Below are positions 8,702 through 15,968 of a stretch of 43,063 nucleotides of DNA, in pieces; position 1 is the stretch's first letter, and every line of letters starts with the position of its first letter. The position numbers and the translations under genes were made by a program. A model generated the notes under the pieces. The model was not told the origin of the DNA and did no database searches. It saw only the letters and a list, made by a program, of their open reading frames with translations. Source of the DNA: Deinococcus sp. Arct2-2. GTDB taxonomy: Bacteria > Deinococcota > Deinococci > Deinococcales > Deinococcaceae. Location: assembly GCF_004801315.1 (NCBI RefSeq), contig NZ_SSNW01000050.1, positions 1 through 43,063 of the forward strand. The letters run 5' to 3'.

Positions 8702-9739
8702 GTGCGCTACGTTCTCTCAATTCGCCGTTCTGTGTTGGCCCGTTTGGTCACGGTTGGCTTGCTGCTCGGTGCGGGCCTGTCTGGTGTGGCAAGCGCCACT
8801 GGCGGTTCGGTGGCTTCGCCGGATGTTGCCTCCTTTGTGGTCACGGTGCAGCCCGGCGACACGGCTTACGCTTTGGCACGGCGGGCAGGCATCAGCCTAG
8901 AAGCTCTGCTGGCCCTGAACAGCCTGACCCCCAACGCAGCGGGCGGCGTTGATTTGCGAGCGGGCCAGACGTTGAGGATTCGGGACTTGCCGCCCTATGT
9001 GGTGCAACCCGGCGACACGCTGTATGGGCTGGCCCGCCGTTACGGAATGACGGTAGACGCGCTTCTGGCGGTGAATAGTCTGCCTCCCACCACTGTGCTG
9101 AGCGTCGGCCAAAGCTTGCGCCTGTCTGGGCCTACAGTGGCTGTAGCGTCGGCTCCCGCTTCCTCGGCTCCGGTCATTCAGACTCCAGCAGTTCCGGCCC
9201 CGGCGGTACAAGTTCCAGTGGTTCAGACTCGGGTGGCTCCCATTCTGCCGCCCGTTCTGACCACACAAAGTCTGCCTGTCCCTAACCAAGCGTCAACCCC
9301 GAATGTAGCCCCACTCGCCCTTCCAGCTCCTCTTTCCAGTGCGCTGCCCAACGATTGGCGCGGCGCGGCGATGGCTTTACTGGGCACTCCTTACGTTTTT
9401 GGTGGAACCAGCAGGGTCGGAACCGATTGCAGCGGCTTCGTGCTTCAGGTGTTCGTGCCTTTGGGGGTGCAGTTGCCGCGCCGTAGCGCCGATCAGGCTC
9501 AAGCGGGGTTGCCCGTAGACGCCGCCGCTTTGCTCCCCGGCGATCTGGTGTTCTTCGACACGGAAGGGCGCGGCACGGTCACACACGTCGGTATCTATTT
9601 GGGCGAAGACACCTTTGTGAATGCCAACAGTTACCGGGGCCAAGTAGCGGTAGACAAACTGATGGCGGATCGCTACTGGTCTGCCCGTTACTTGGGTGCA
9701 AGGCGCGTGTTGCCGGAAACTCTGGCCTATAGCCACTAA
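8702..9739 (+). CDS. Secreted LysM-NlpC/P60 peptidoglycan endopeptidase
   Basis: The product (345 residues from the GTG at 8702) starts with a basic region and a hydrophobic signal peptide ending near SGVASA. Two LysM peptidoglycan-binding domains follow (about residues 45-93 and 98-142, both with QPGDT), then a Pro/Val/Ala-rich linker, then an NlpC/P60 domain (about 232-340). Catalytic Cys243 lies in GTDCSGFVLQVF and His295 in THVGIYLG. It should cut stem-peptide bonds in the wall during growth or division. The start is uncertain: a GTG at 8663 in the same frame would add 13 residues before the signal peptide; 8702 is preferred because it places the signal peptide normally. No operon partners are evident. 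Confidence 0.87.
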   Translation: MRYVLSIRRSVLARLVTVGLLLGAGLSGVASATGGSVASPDVASFVVTVQPGDTAYALARRAGISLEALLALNSLTPNAAGGVDLRAGQTLRIRDLPPYVVQPGDTLYGLARRYGMTVDALLAVNSLPPTTVLSVGQSLRLSGPTVAVASAPASSAPVIQTPAVPAPAVQVPVVQTRVAPILPPVLTTQSLPVPNQASTPNVAPLALPAPLSSALPNDWRGAAMALLGTPYVFGGTSRVGTDCSGFVLQVFVPLGVQLPRRSADQAQAGLPVDAAALLPGDLVFFDTEGRGTVTHVGIYLGEDTFVNANSYRGQVAVDKLMADRYWSARYLGARRVLPETLAYSH

Positions 9740-9821
9740 TAGATTTGATATGAGCTATAGAACATAAGCCACAGCATTCGGCTTTGTGAACGTTCTGAGG
9801 TTGTAAACCGCTGCTCGCTAT

Positions 9822-9864
9822 ATCCACCAAAAAGCCGCCCATATTCACAGGCGGCTTGGTGGAT
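9822..9864 (-). terminator. Long hairpin terminator for the leftward regulator gene
   Basis: ATCCACCAA and GCCGCC at 9822-9839 pair with GGCGGC and TTGGTGGAT at 9850-9864. Read leftward the inner stem ends in a run of five T, so it should end the message of the gene at 9877-10101; it may also stop the rightward NlpC/P60 transcript. Confidence 0.7.
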
Positions 9865-9876
9865 CAAATCTAAAAC

Positions 9877-10101
9877 TCAGGAGTCGTCAGAGGGAGCGGT
9901 CTGATCCAAAATGGCGCGGTACTCTTCCATATTCTCGCCTTCACCGAGTTCTTTGGCGATTTTTTCTATGGCGAGGCGCACCACTTCGCTTTTGCTGATC
10001 AGCCGTTCGGGGCTGGACAGTTCATACGCCGTGCGCGTCAGCAGCGCGTCTTGCTCGTCGCTGATGACCACTTGCAGGCGTTTTCGGTCTTTCTTGGGCA
10101 T
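9877..10101 (-). CDS. Ribbon-helix-helix-like DNA-binding protein
   Basis: This 74-residue protein opens with basic residues and a strand-like KRLQVVISD segment, followed by two predicted helices, the second in LISKSEVVRLAIEKIAKEL. That order (strand, helix, turn with S/T-K-S-E, helix) is the plan of CopG/Arc ribbon-helix-helix regulators, which dimerise and insert a beta-ribbon in the major groove. The C-terminal 20 residues are acidic and probably disordered. The start at 10101 is picked because an AGGAG site sits five bases upstream; longer in-frame starts to 10371 give an unlikely leader. No toxin partner is adjacent, so it is more likely a stand-alone regulator than an antitoxin. Target unknown. 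Confidence 0.72.
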   Translation of the reverse strand: MPKKDRKRLQVVISDEQDALLTRTAYELSSPERLISKSEVVRLAIEKIAKELGEGENMEEYRAILDQTAPSDDS

Positions 10102-10512
10102 GACGCTCCTGCTCGGCCCTCGCGCCCGGTTGGGAAAGCGTGGGGAGAAAATAAGAGGGGAAGGTGGGAAAGAATCCGGAAAACAACGGTGGAGCGCATG
10201 AAGCTTGGGCCTGTGGGCAGCGTAGCACGCATGAACAGTGACCTCAACATGAGGCTCACCCGGCTCACTCTGCGCCCCTGAGTAGCATAAGTGAGGTGAG
10301 TCTGACTGTACACCCAATAGGCGGCAGCCCCATGAGCTAGACGCGCAGTGAGTATCGTGTGTAAGATGCACCTGTTAAGAGGGAATTTGCCAGCGTTATT
10401 GGCTGTGTTGCTTCCACCTTGTTGCTTACACTCTGTTACTTACATTTTCTGCCACGCTGTACGGGCACACCAACTTCATCCCCCCGCGCCTCCGCGCTGT
10501 AAAAGGAACCCC
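10102..10512. other. Intergenic region between divergent regulator and murA
   Basis: About 410 bases without a convincing gene. It carries a purine-rich stretch (10130-10190) and, nearer murA, a TACACT box at 10427-10432 that could be a -10 element, giving an mRNA leader of roughly 75 bases. A clear -35 at normal spacing was not found. Confidence 0.4.
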
Positions 10513-11796
10513 ATGCAACTGACCCCACTGCACATTCAGGGAGGCCGCGAACTTAGCGGCGAGATCGCCGTTCAGTCCAGCAAAAACGCGGCCTTGCCGA
10601 TCATCGTCGCTAGCCTCCTCAGCAGTGAACGGGTGACTTTGCACGGTATTCCGCGCCTCAGCGACGTGGATACGATTCTGGATTTGGCCCACCACATCGG
10701 CACGCGCCACGCTTGGGTCGGCCCCAACAGCCTCAGCCTGTATACCCCCGAAATCCTGAACACGCACGCGCCCTACGCGCTGGTCAGCAAAATGCGGGCT
10801 AGTTTTATCATCATGGGTGCAATTCTGGCCCGTGTGGGCAAAGCCACCGTGAGCATGCCGGGCGGCTGTGCGTGGGGGCCGCGCCCCGTCGATCAGCATG
10901 TCAAGGCGTTCCGGGCACTGGGGGCGCACATCACCGAAGACGGCGGCGACTTTGCAGCCGAGCGCACGGGCAGCCTGAACGGCACGTTCGCCTTCGAGCT
11001 TCTGACGGTGGGCGGCACCCATAACGCGGTGCTGGCGGCTGCCCTCGGAGACGGTGTGGTGGTGCTGGAAAACGCCTCCATCGACACCGACGTGCTCGAC
11101 ATGATCGAGTTTCTGAACAGCCTCGGCGCACGCATTGAGGGCGCAGGAACCAACACACTCACTATTCACGGCGTGCCCGCCCTGCGCGGCGGCGAATACA
11201 CCGTCATTCCTGACCGAATCGAAGCGGCCACCTTCATGATCGCCGCTGCCGCTACCCGCAGCCGCATTACCCTGACCAACGTGCGCCCCGATCACCTGCG
11301 GGCCGTGACTGCCAAGCTGACCGAAATGGGCGTCGACATCTCGGAATCGGGCAAAACCTTGGTGGTAGATGCCACCCACCGTGACCTGAAACCCGTGAAC
11401 GTGACCACCCAGAGCTACCCCGGATTCCCCACCGATGTGCAGCCGCAGATGAGTACGCTGCTGGCGACCATTTCTGGCACGAGCGTGGTACAAGACCCGG
11501 TGTATCCGGATCGCCTGACACATGTGGCCGAACTGCACCGCATGGGCGCAGATATTACGGTCAGTGGCTATACGCAGGTCATTCAGGGAGCCAAGCTACA
11601 CGCCGCACCCGTGAAGGCCGCCGACTTGCGGGCCGGTGCCGCTCTGTTTATTGCCGCCCTGACCTGTGAGGGCGAAACAATTATTGACGGCGTGCAGTAT
11701 CTGAACCGGGGCTACGAACGCTTGGCCGAGCGTCTGCGTGGTCTGGGAGCCGACGCCCGCCAGCCGGAGCCAGCCTTAGCCAGCGCCATGGACTGA
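10513..11796 (+). CDS. murA: UDP-N-acetylglucosamine 1-carboxyvinyltransferase
   Basis: MurA transfers enolpyruvate from PEP to UDP-GlcNAc, the first committed step of peptidoglycan synthesis in the cytoplasm. The 427-residue length is normal. Visible landmarks are SSKNAALPIIVASLL near the N-terminus (KN active-site pair), the RASFIIMGAILARVGKA segment, and SMPGGCAWGPRPVDQH, in which Cys119 corresponds to the fosfomycin-sensitive Cys115 of E. coli. PDRIEAATF and GFPTDVQPQ are further family signatures. The start at 10513 is supported by AAAAGGAA about seven bases upstream; a longer frame to 10348 exists but reads as a non-conserved leader. A hairpin terminator follows at 11811-11850. Confidence 0.95.
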   Translation: MQLTPLHIQGGRELSGEIAVQSSKNAALPIIVASLLSSERVTLHGIPRLSDVDTILDLAHHIGTRHAWVGPNSLSLYTPEILNTHAPYALVSKMRASFIIMGAILARVGKATVSMPGGCAWGPRPVDQHVKAFRALGAHITEDGGDFAAERTGSLNGTFAFELLTVGGTHNAVLAAALGDGVVVLENASIDTDVLDMIEFLNSLGARIEGAGTNTLTIHGVPALRGGEYTVIPDRIEAATFMIAAAATRSRITLTNVRPDHLRAVTAKLTEMGVDISESGKTLVVDATHRDLKPVNVTTQSYPGFPTDVQPQMSTLLATISGTSVVQDPVYPDRLTHVAELHRMGADITVSGYTQVIQGAKLHAAPVKAADLRAGAALFIAALTCEGETIIDGVQYLNRGYERLAERLRGLGADARQPEPALASAMD

Positions 11797-11810
11797 AGAA
11801 AGTAGACGAG

Positions 11811-11850
11811 ATGCGCCTGCTCCAGATCATTGGAGCGGGCGCATTCTCTT
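11811..11850 (+). terminator. Terminator after murA
   Basis: ATGCGCCTGCTCCA at 11811-11824 pairs with TGGAGCGGGCGCAT at 11831-11844 (one G-T wobble), followed by TCTCTTCTT. Its stem is almost the same as that of the terminator at 12515-12551. Confidence 0.8.
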
Positions 11851-11871
11851 CTTAAGCTGCACGCTAAGCCT

Positions 11872-12465
11872 ATGAGCCATCCTGCCCCGGTCTTCTGGGA
11901 AATGACCGAAGAGGAGTACCTGCGAACAGAGCCGCTGAGTCCGTTCAAGCGGGAGTTCGTGGCGGGCTACGTGTATCCCCTGCACGGCGACGGGCTGTAT
12001 GCACAGGCCGGAGCCAGTAGCGCACACGGCGAAATCGTTCTCAATATCGCGGCTACCCTGTTGGGCGCGGCCCGCCGTCAAGGGTGCCGAGTGTACGCCG
12101 CCGACATGCGGGTCGATACCTCTAGCCCCACCGGAAAACGGGTGTACTTTTTCCCTGATGTCGTCGTGACCTGCGAGCCGATGACCCCTGAAAGCGCCGT
12201 CAGTCAAGCGCATTGTCTGCTGATAGAAGTCCTTAGTGCGAGTAGAGGCCACACAGACCGCACCGACAAAGTGTGGGCCTACACCAGTTTGCCGAGCTTG
12301 CAGACCTACTTGATCGTCAGTCCTGTCACCCGCCACATTCGGGTGATTGAGCGCACTACTGAGGGTTGGCAGGAAACCGAGCGGCGCGGTCAAGAGGCCG
12401 TTGGTTTGCCCTGTTTGGGAATCACCCTGACGCTGGATGAAGTGTATGCGGGAGTGTTGGACTGA
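11872..12465 (+). CDS. Uma2 family (DUF820) PD-(D/E)XK nuclease-fold protein
   Basis: The 197-residue protein has the layout of the Uma2/DUF820 family: MTEEEYLRTE at the start, a Glu-containing helix (SSAHGEIVLNIAATLLG), the FFPDVVVTCE strand with the catalytic-type Asp, LLIEVLS with the Glu, and the DRTDKVWAYTSLPSLQTYLIV segment with Lys. These are the D, E-x-E/K residues of a restriction-endonuclease-like fold. Family members are abundant in cyanobacteria and Deinococcus, often in many copies, and their biological target is not established. The start at 11872 is favoured because the sequence before it (from 11830) overlaps the murA terminator. The gene lies between two nearly identical terminator palindromes. 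Confidence 0.82.
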   Translation: MSHPAPVFWEMTEEEYLRTEPLSPFKREFVAGYVYPLHGDGLYAQAGASSAHGEIVLNIAATLLGAARRQGCRVYAADMRVDTSSPTGKRVYFFPDVVVTCEPMTPESAVSQAHCLLIEVLSASRGHTDRTDKVWAYTSLPSLQTYLIVSPVTRHIRVIERTTEGWQETERRGQEAVGLPCLGITLTLDEVYAGVLD

Positions 12466-12514
12466 TCGGCGGGCACTGATTGGCAGACCAAGCCGCATGG
12501 GATGGAAGCATGAC

Positions 12515-12551
12515 AAAGCGCCTGCTCCGGTGATTTGGAGCGGGCGCTTTT
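12515..12551 (+). terminator. Terminator after the Uma2 gene
   Basis: AAAGCGCCTGCTCC at 12515-12528 pairs with GGAGCGGGCGCTTT at 12537-12550, followed by TTGCTGT. The stem repeats that of the murA terminator, differing mainly in loop and outer bases. Confidence 0.78.
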
Positions 12552-12577
12552 GCTGTATTGAACGGAGTTTTTACCCT

Positions 12578-14407
12578 CTACACCAACTCGGCCCGCGCTT
12601 CCTGCTCCTTGCGGAATTGCAGTTCGTACAGGTCACGGTATACGCCGCCCGAGGCCATCAGCGCTTCGTGCGTGCCGTCCTGCACGATGGTGCCCGCGTC
12701 CAGCACCACGATCCGGTCTGCATTGCGAATGGTGCTGAGGCGGTGCGCGATCACGAAGGTCGTGCGGCCCACCATCAGCGTCTCTAGAGCCTGCTGCACC
12801 AACGACTCCGATTCGTTGTCCAGCGCACTGGTCGCCTCGTCCAAAATTAGGATGCGCGGGTCTTTGAGAATGGCGCGGGCAATCGCCACCCGCTGCCGCT
12901 GGCCGCCCGACAATTTGACGCCGCGCTCGCCTACAACGGTGTCGTAGCCCTTTTCGAAGGCGCTGATGAATTGGTGGGCATTGGCAGCGCGGGCGGCGGC
13001 CTCTATTTCCTGCGGGGTAGCGCCGGGGCGGCCATACAAGATGTTTTCGGACACGGTGCCGGAAAACAGCAGCGTCTCCTGCGGCACGAGGCCCACCTGC
13101 GCCCGCAAGTCTTCCAGCGTGTAGTCGCGCACGTCATGTCCGTCCACACTCAGGTTGCCTTCCGATACATCCCAGAAGCGGGGAATCAGGTTCACGAGGG
13201 TCGTTTTGCCTGCCCCGCTTGGCCCCACGAGCGCCACCACTTGTCCGGCGGGAACATCCAAGTTGATGCCCTTCAAAATCGGTGCGCCCTCGTACTTGAA
13301 GTTGACATTCTGGAACGCGACGCGGCCTTCTGCGCGGGCCAGCGGCAACGGTTTAGACGGCTGAGGCAAGTCACTCTTTTCGTCCATCAGTTCGAAGATT
13401 CGGCCCGACGCGCCCAACGCTTCTTGAAACTGGTTGAAAATCCCGGTCAGCGCCGCCACCGTGCCGCCCACTTGCAGCGCGTAAATCAGGAAGCTGACAA
13501 GTTTGCCGGGGGTCAGGTCGCCTGCCATGACTTGCCGCCCGCCGTACCACAGCACTACGGCCAGTGCCCCAAATGTCAAAAAGCTCATGACGCCTGCCAT
13601 CAGGGCTTGCAATTGAGCACGCTTGAGGGCCGCCACGAAACTTGCCATCACACCGCGCCCATAGCGGTTGCGTTCCACGTTTTCGGCGGTAAAGCTCTGC
13701 ACTACCCTGACGCCGCTGATGGCTTCTTCGGCGCTGGCGTTGGCATCGGCAATGGCGTCCTGCACAGTGCGGCTAATTTTGCGAATGCGCCGCCCGATGG
13801 TAATAGCGGTGCCGATCACGAGTGGAATGACCGCCAAGGTGAGGAGGCTCAGGCGCGGGCTGGTGGTAATCAGTAGGATCACGGCCCCGATCAGACTCAC
13901 GCTTTGGGCGGCCAACTGCGCCAGTGCGGTGCTGGTCACTGTTTGCACCGTGCCCACGTCGGCAGTGAGGCGGCTGGTCAGGTCTCCGGTTTTATGGTCA
14001 CCAAAAAAGCGCGGCGACAACGTAATCAAGTGCGAAAAGAGCGCCCGCCGTAAGTCGGCCACCACGCTGGCTCCCACCCGCGACAGCAGGTAAGACTGGG
14101 TGGCTCCAAACAGGGCCGACAGCGCGAAAATCCCCAAGAGGCTCAACACAGTACGGTCAAGCGGCCCGGTATCGGTACTGCCCACTTTCAGGAACGAGGC
14201 ATCTATTAAACGTCCGAAGAGGCTGGGGAAGACCAAGTTCAGGCCGCTGGAAATGAGCGTCGCCACCACACCAAAAGCGAATAACTTCCAGTAGGGGCGG
14301 GCGTAGGCCAACAGGCGCAGGAGTTGTTTGGGATCGCGTTTGGGGCGCGGCGCGTTGGGGTCTGCATCGGCAGGCAACGTCATAGAACGGCTCGGACGGG
14401 ACAACAT
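12578..14407 (-). CDS. MsbA/LmrA-like ABC exporter half-transporter
   Basis: This 609-residue protein combines a six-helix ABC exporter membrane domain (about residues 35-320) with one nucleotide-binding domain. Walker A is GPSGAGKTT, the signature is LSGGQRQRVAIARAI, Walker B is ILILDEATSALD, and the H-loop is VIAHRLSTI. It should work as a homodimer exporting a lipid, drug or peptide; substrate unknown. The start is ambiguous among ATG codons at 14503, 14407 and 14383. The best promoter (-35 TTGTGC, 17 bp, -10 TACAAT at 14477-14505) would start RNA below 14470, which rules out 14503. At 14407 a TACCCT box seven bases upstream would also suit a leaderless message. A Pro/Arg-rich cytoplasmic tail precedes the first helix. 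Confidence 0.9.
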   Translation of the reverse strand: MLSRPSRSMTLPADADPNAPRPKRDPKQLLRLLAYARPYWKLFAFGVVATLISSGLNLVFPSLFGRLIDASFLKVGSTDTGPLDRTVLSLLGIFALSALFGATQSYLLSRVGASVVADLRRALFSHLITLSPRFFGDHKTGDLTSRLTADVGTVQTVTSTALAQLAAQSVSLIGAVILLITTSPRLSLLTLAVIPLVIGTAITIGRRIRKISRTVQDAIADANASAEEAISGVRVVQSFTAENVERNRYGRGVMASFVAALKRAQLQALMAGVMSFLTFGALAVVLWYGGRQVMAGDLTPGKLVSFLIYALQVGGTVAALTGIFNQFQEALGASGRIFELMDEKSDLPQPSKPLPLARAEGRVAFQNVNFKYEGAPILKGINLDVPAGQVVALVGPSGAGKTTLVNLIPRFWDVSEGNLSVDGHDVRDYTLEDLRAQVGLVPQETLLFSGTVSENILYGRPGATPQEIEAAARAANAHQFISAFEKGYDTVVGERGVKLSGGQRQRVAIARAILKDPRILILDEATSALDNESESLVQQALETLMVGRTTFVIAHRLSTIRNADRIVVLDAGTIVQDGTHEALMASGGVYRDLYELQFRKEQEARAELV

Positions 14408-14476
14408 AGGGCTTAGGGTACGCCTCTGAACGCCGGAAGATGGCCCGCCCGCCCTCAATCTGAGGAAGAAGCCGGG

Positions 14477-14505
14477 ATTGTATCGGCTCTGGGCTGTGAG
14501 CACAA
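14477..14505 (-). promoter_or_regulatory. Sigma-A type promoter of the ABC exporter
   Basis: On the minus strand TTGTGC (14500-14505), a 17-base spacer and TACAAT (14477-14482) form a near-consensus promoter. It points at the exporter gene and helps decide its start codon. Confidence 0.55.
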
Positions 14506-14560
14506 CCCAAAGAAAGCGGCGGGGCCAGTGTTGCGCCCGCCGCCTAAATAGTTTGTGTCA

Positions 14561-14693
14561 TACGGACTCCGCTTAATTCCGCCACAACCGGGACGGCACT
14601 GTTTGCAGCTCCATAATGCGTAGCCCGTAGTTTTTCCTACTCGCTCCGCTTGGATTGAATCCTGCTGTTTTCAGGATTCAATCGGAATCCGTA
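14561..14693. mobile_element. MITE-like element sharing ends with the adjacent IS630
   Basis: ATACGGACTCCG at 14560-14571 and CGGAATCCGTAT at 14683-14694 are inverted copies matching at 11 of 12 positions, and each contains a TA at its outer edge (14561-14562, 14692-14693). The 129 bp between carry no gene but a perfect 12-bp stem (14653-14664 with 14672-14683, GATTGAATCCTG). The same terminal sequence bounds the IS630 element that starts 40 bases away, so this looks like a non-autonomous relative. Alternatively it is a decayed fragment of an earlier insertion. Confidence 0.55.
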
Positions 14694-14784
14694 TCAGATC
14701 AGTTGTCCTCGGTGACAGCGTTCAACAGATTTCATACGGGCTCCGAATAAAAAGCTTTAGAATGAGGGCATCAAACAGACACTC

Positions 14785-15267
14785 TTGACGGCCCCCCTGG
14801 CGCATGATGCCGAAGACTTCTGGCAGATCTACACCGCGAGTACCTGTGCCGTGGAACGGCGCAGGGCGCAATTCTTCGCGCTGCTCGCCGAAGGGCGGCG
14901 ACCGAGCGAGGTCTTGCACGTGACCCGGTACAGTCAGTTCACCGCCTATGAACTCATGGCGCGGTATCGCGAGTTGGGTCTGGCGGGGCTGCGCGATGGG
15001 CGCCAGGGCAATCGGGGCGCACCACGCGTGTTGACCGCGGAGGAGCAACAAGCGCTGGCGACTCAATTGCAGGCGGATGTTGAACAGGGCATCGTGTGGT
15101 CGGGCAAAGACGTGCAGACGTGGGTGCACGAACAGTTTGGCAAGACGGTGTACTTGGGCCGCACTTATGAATTCATGCGGGCGGCGGGGTTCTCCCCGCA
15201 ACAACCCCGACCCCGTCACGTGAAAGGCGATGAGGCGGCCAAGGCCGACTTCAACACAAAGGGCTAA
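14785..15267 (+). CDS. IS630 transposase, N-terminal frame (orfA)
   Basis: The 160-residue frame holds the DNA-binding part of an IS630 transposase: a first helix-turn-helix around EGRRPSEVLHVTRYSQFT, the ELGLAGLRDGRQGNRG hinge, and a second winged-helix around GKDVQTWVHEQFGKTVYLGRTY ending in the RPRHVKGDEAAKADF segment that normally leads straight into the catalytic domain. It stops at TAA 15265-15267. A TAG at 14758 limits the start; the only usual initiation codon after it is TTG at 14785. Alone the product would bind terminal repeats but not cut. The catalytic half continues in the -1 frame from 15258. The orfA product could act as an inhibitor, as known for two-frame elements of other families. 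Confidence 0.82.
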   Translation: MTAPLAHDAEDFWQIYTASTCAVERRRAQFFALLAEGRRPSEVLHVTRYSQFTAYELMARYRELGLAGLRDGRQGNRGAPRVLTAEEQQALATQLQADVEQGIVWSGKDVQTWVHEQFGKTVYLGRTYEFMRAAGFSPQQPRPRHVKGDEAAKADFNTKG

Positions 15268-15297
15268 CGGAGACGCTCCGCACGGCGGAGCGTCTCC
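15258..15297 (+). promoter_or_regulatory. Probable programmed -1 ribosomal frameshift signal
   Basis: The heptamer A_AAG_GGC (15258-15264) is in the orfA frame and has the X_XXY_YYZ form of a -1 slippery site. The orfA stop TAA follows at once. Four bases later begins a perfect 12-bp stem (GGAGACGCTCCG at 15269-15280, loop of five, complement at 15286-15297), the usual type of stimulating hairpin. Slipping back one base joins orfA to the catalytic frame through KG-LTETLRTAERL. Confidence 0.7.
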
Positions 15298-15968
15298 ATG
15301 CTCGGGTGTCCCTCTGGTGTCTGGCCGAACACCGACTGGGGCTCAAACCGATTCGCCGACGGGTCTGGGCGCCCACAGGTCAACCGTTTACCTGTCCGGT
15401 CAAGCCTGCCTATGAATGGCTCTATTTGTACGCATTTGTCAATCCAGAAACCGGCGAGAGCCGGTTCTGGCTGGTGCCCGTCCTGAACAAACAGGCTTAC
15501 AGCGCCGTCATGACGGCGTTTGCCCATAGTGTCGGCGCGGGCGCCGACCATCACGTGCTCGTGGTTCAGGACGGCGCCGGTTTCCATGTCCCTGCCGAGC
15601 AGGGACAGCCCCCAGGGATCCAGACCGTCACGCTGCCCCCCTACGCCCCAGAGTTGCAGCCCGCCGAACGGCTCTGGGCGCTCACCGACGCCACCGTGGC
15701 CAATCGAGCCTTCGACACGCTGGACGACTTCTCTGACGTGCTGGCCGAACGCTGCGCCTGGCTCGAAACACAGCCGGACCTCCTCACCCAGCACACCCTC
15801 TTCCACGGGTGGCCTCTATCAACCAACGAATCGGAGTCCGTATCAGTCGTCCCTCAAAGCGTGGATTTTAAGCCCACCACGCCTTACCCACTCGCTGTTG
15901 TTAAGCCAAGACCGCCTGAGTTTCTACATACTCCATACCCAGTGCGTCGGCCACACCCTGATAGGTGA
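15258..15968 (+). CDS. IS630 transposase, catalytic frame (orfB)
   Basis: Read in the -1 frame after the slippery site, this part begins LTETLRTAERLHARVSLW and contains the RNase H-like DDE domain. Second Asp is in LVVQDGAGFH and the Glu in LPPYAPELQPAERLW, both typical of IS630. The position of the first Asp, normally the D of a DEHRLGL-type motif, reads Ala here (CLAEHRLGL, codon GCC 15324-15326), so the enzyme may be dead. The frame has no stop inside the element: it runs through the right terminal repeat and ends at 15966-15968, within the 3' end of the opposite-strand ald gene. The last 40 or so residues are therefore host-derived. No independent start with a ribosome-binding site is seen. 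Confidence 0.78.
   Translation, partial: KGLTETLRTAERLHARVSLWCLAEHRLGLKPIRRRVWAPTGQPFTCPVKPAYEWLYLYAFVNPETGESRFWLVPVLNKQAYSAVMTAFAHSVGAGADHHVLVVQDGAGFHVPAEQGQPPGIQTVTLPPYAPELQPAERLWALTDATVANRAFDTLDDFSDVLAERCAWLETQPDLLTQHTLFHGWPLSTNESESVSVVPQSVDFKPTTPYPLAVVKPRPPEFLHTPYPVRRPHPDR

Larger units (their letters stand above)
14735..15842 (+). mobile_element. IS630-family insertion sequence
   Basis: The left end ATACGGGCTCCGA (14734-14746) and the right end TCGGAGTCCGTAT (15831-15843) are inverted copies at 12 of 13 positions. TA dinucleotides at 14735-14736 and 15841-15842 fit the TA target duplication of IS630 elements, giving a body of 1104 bp. It holds a two-frame transposase with a slippery heptamer and hairpin at the frame junction. 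It lies just beyond the end of ald, which is intact. Confidence 0.8.
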
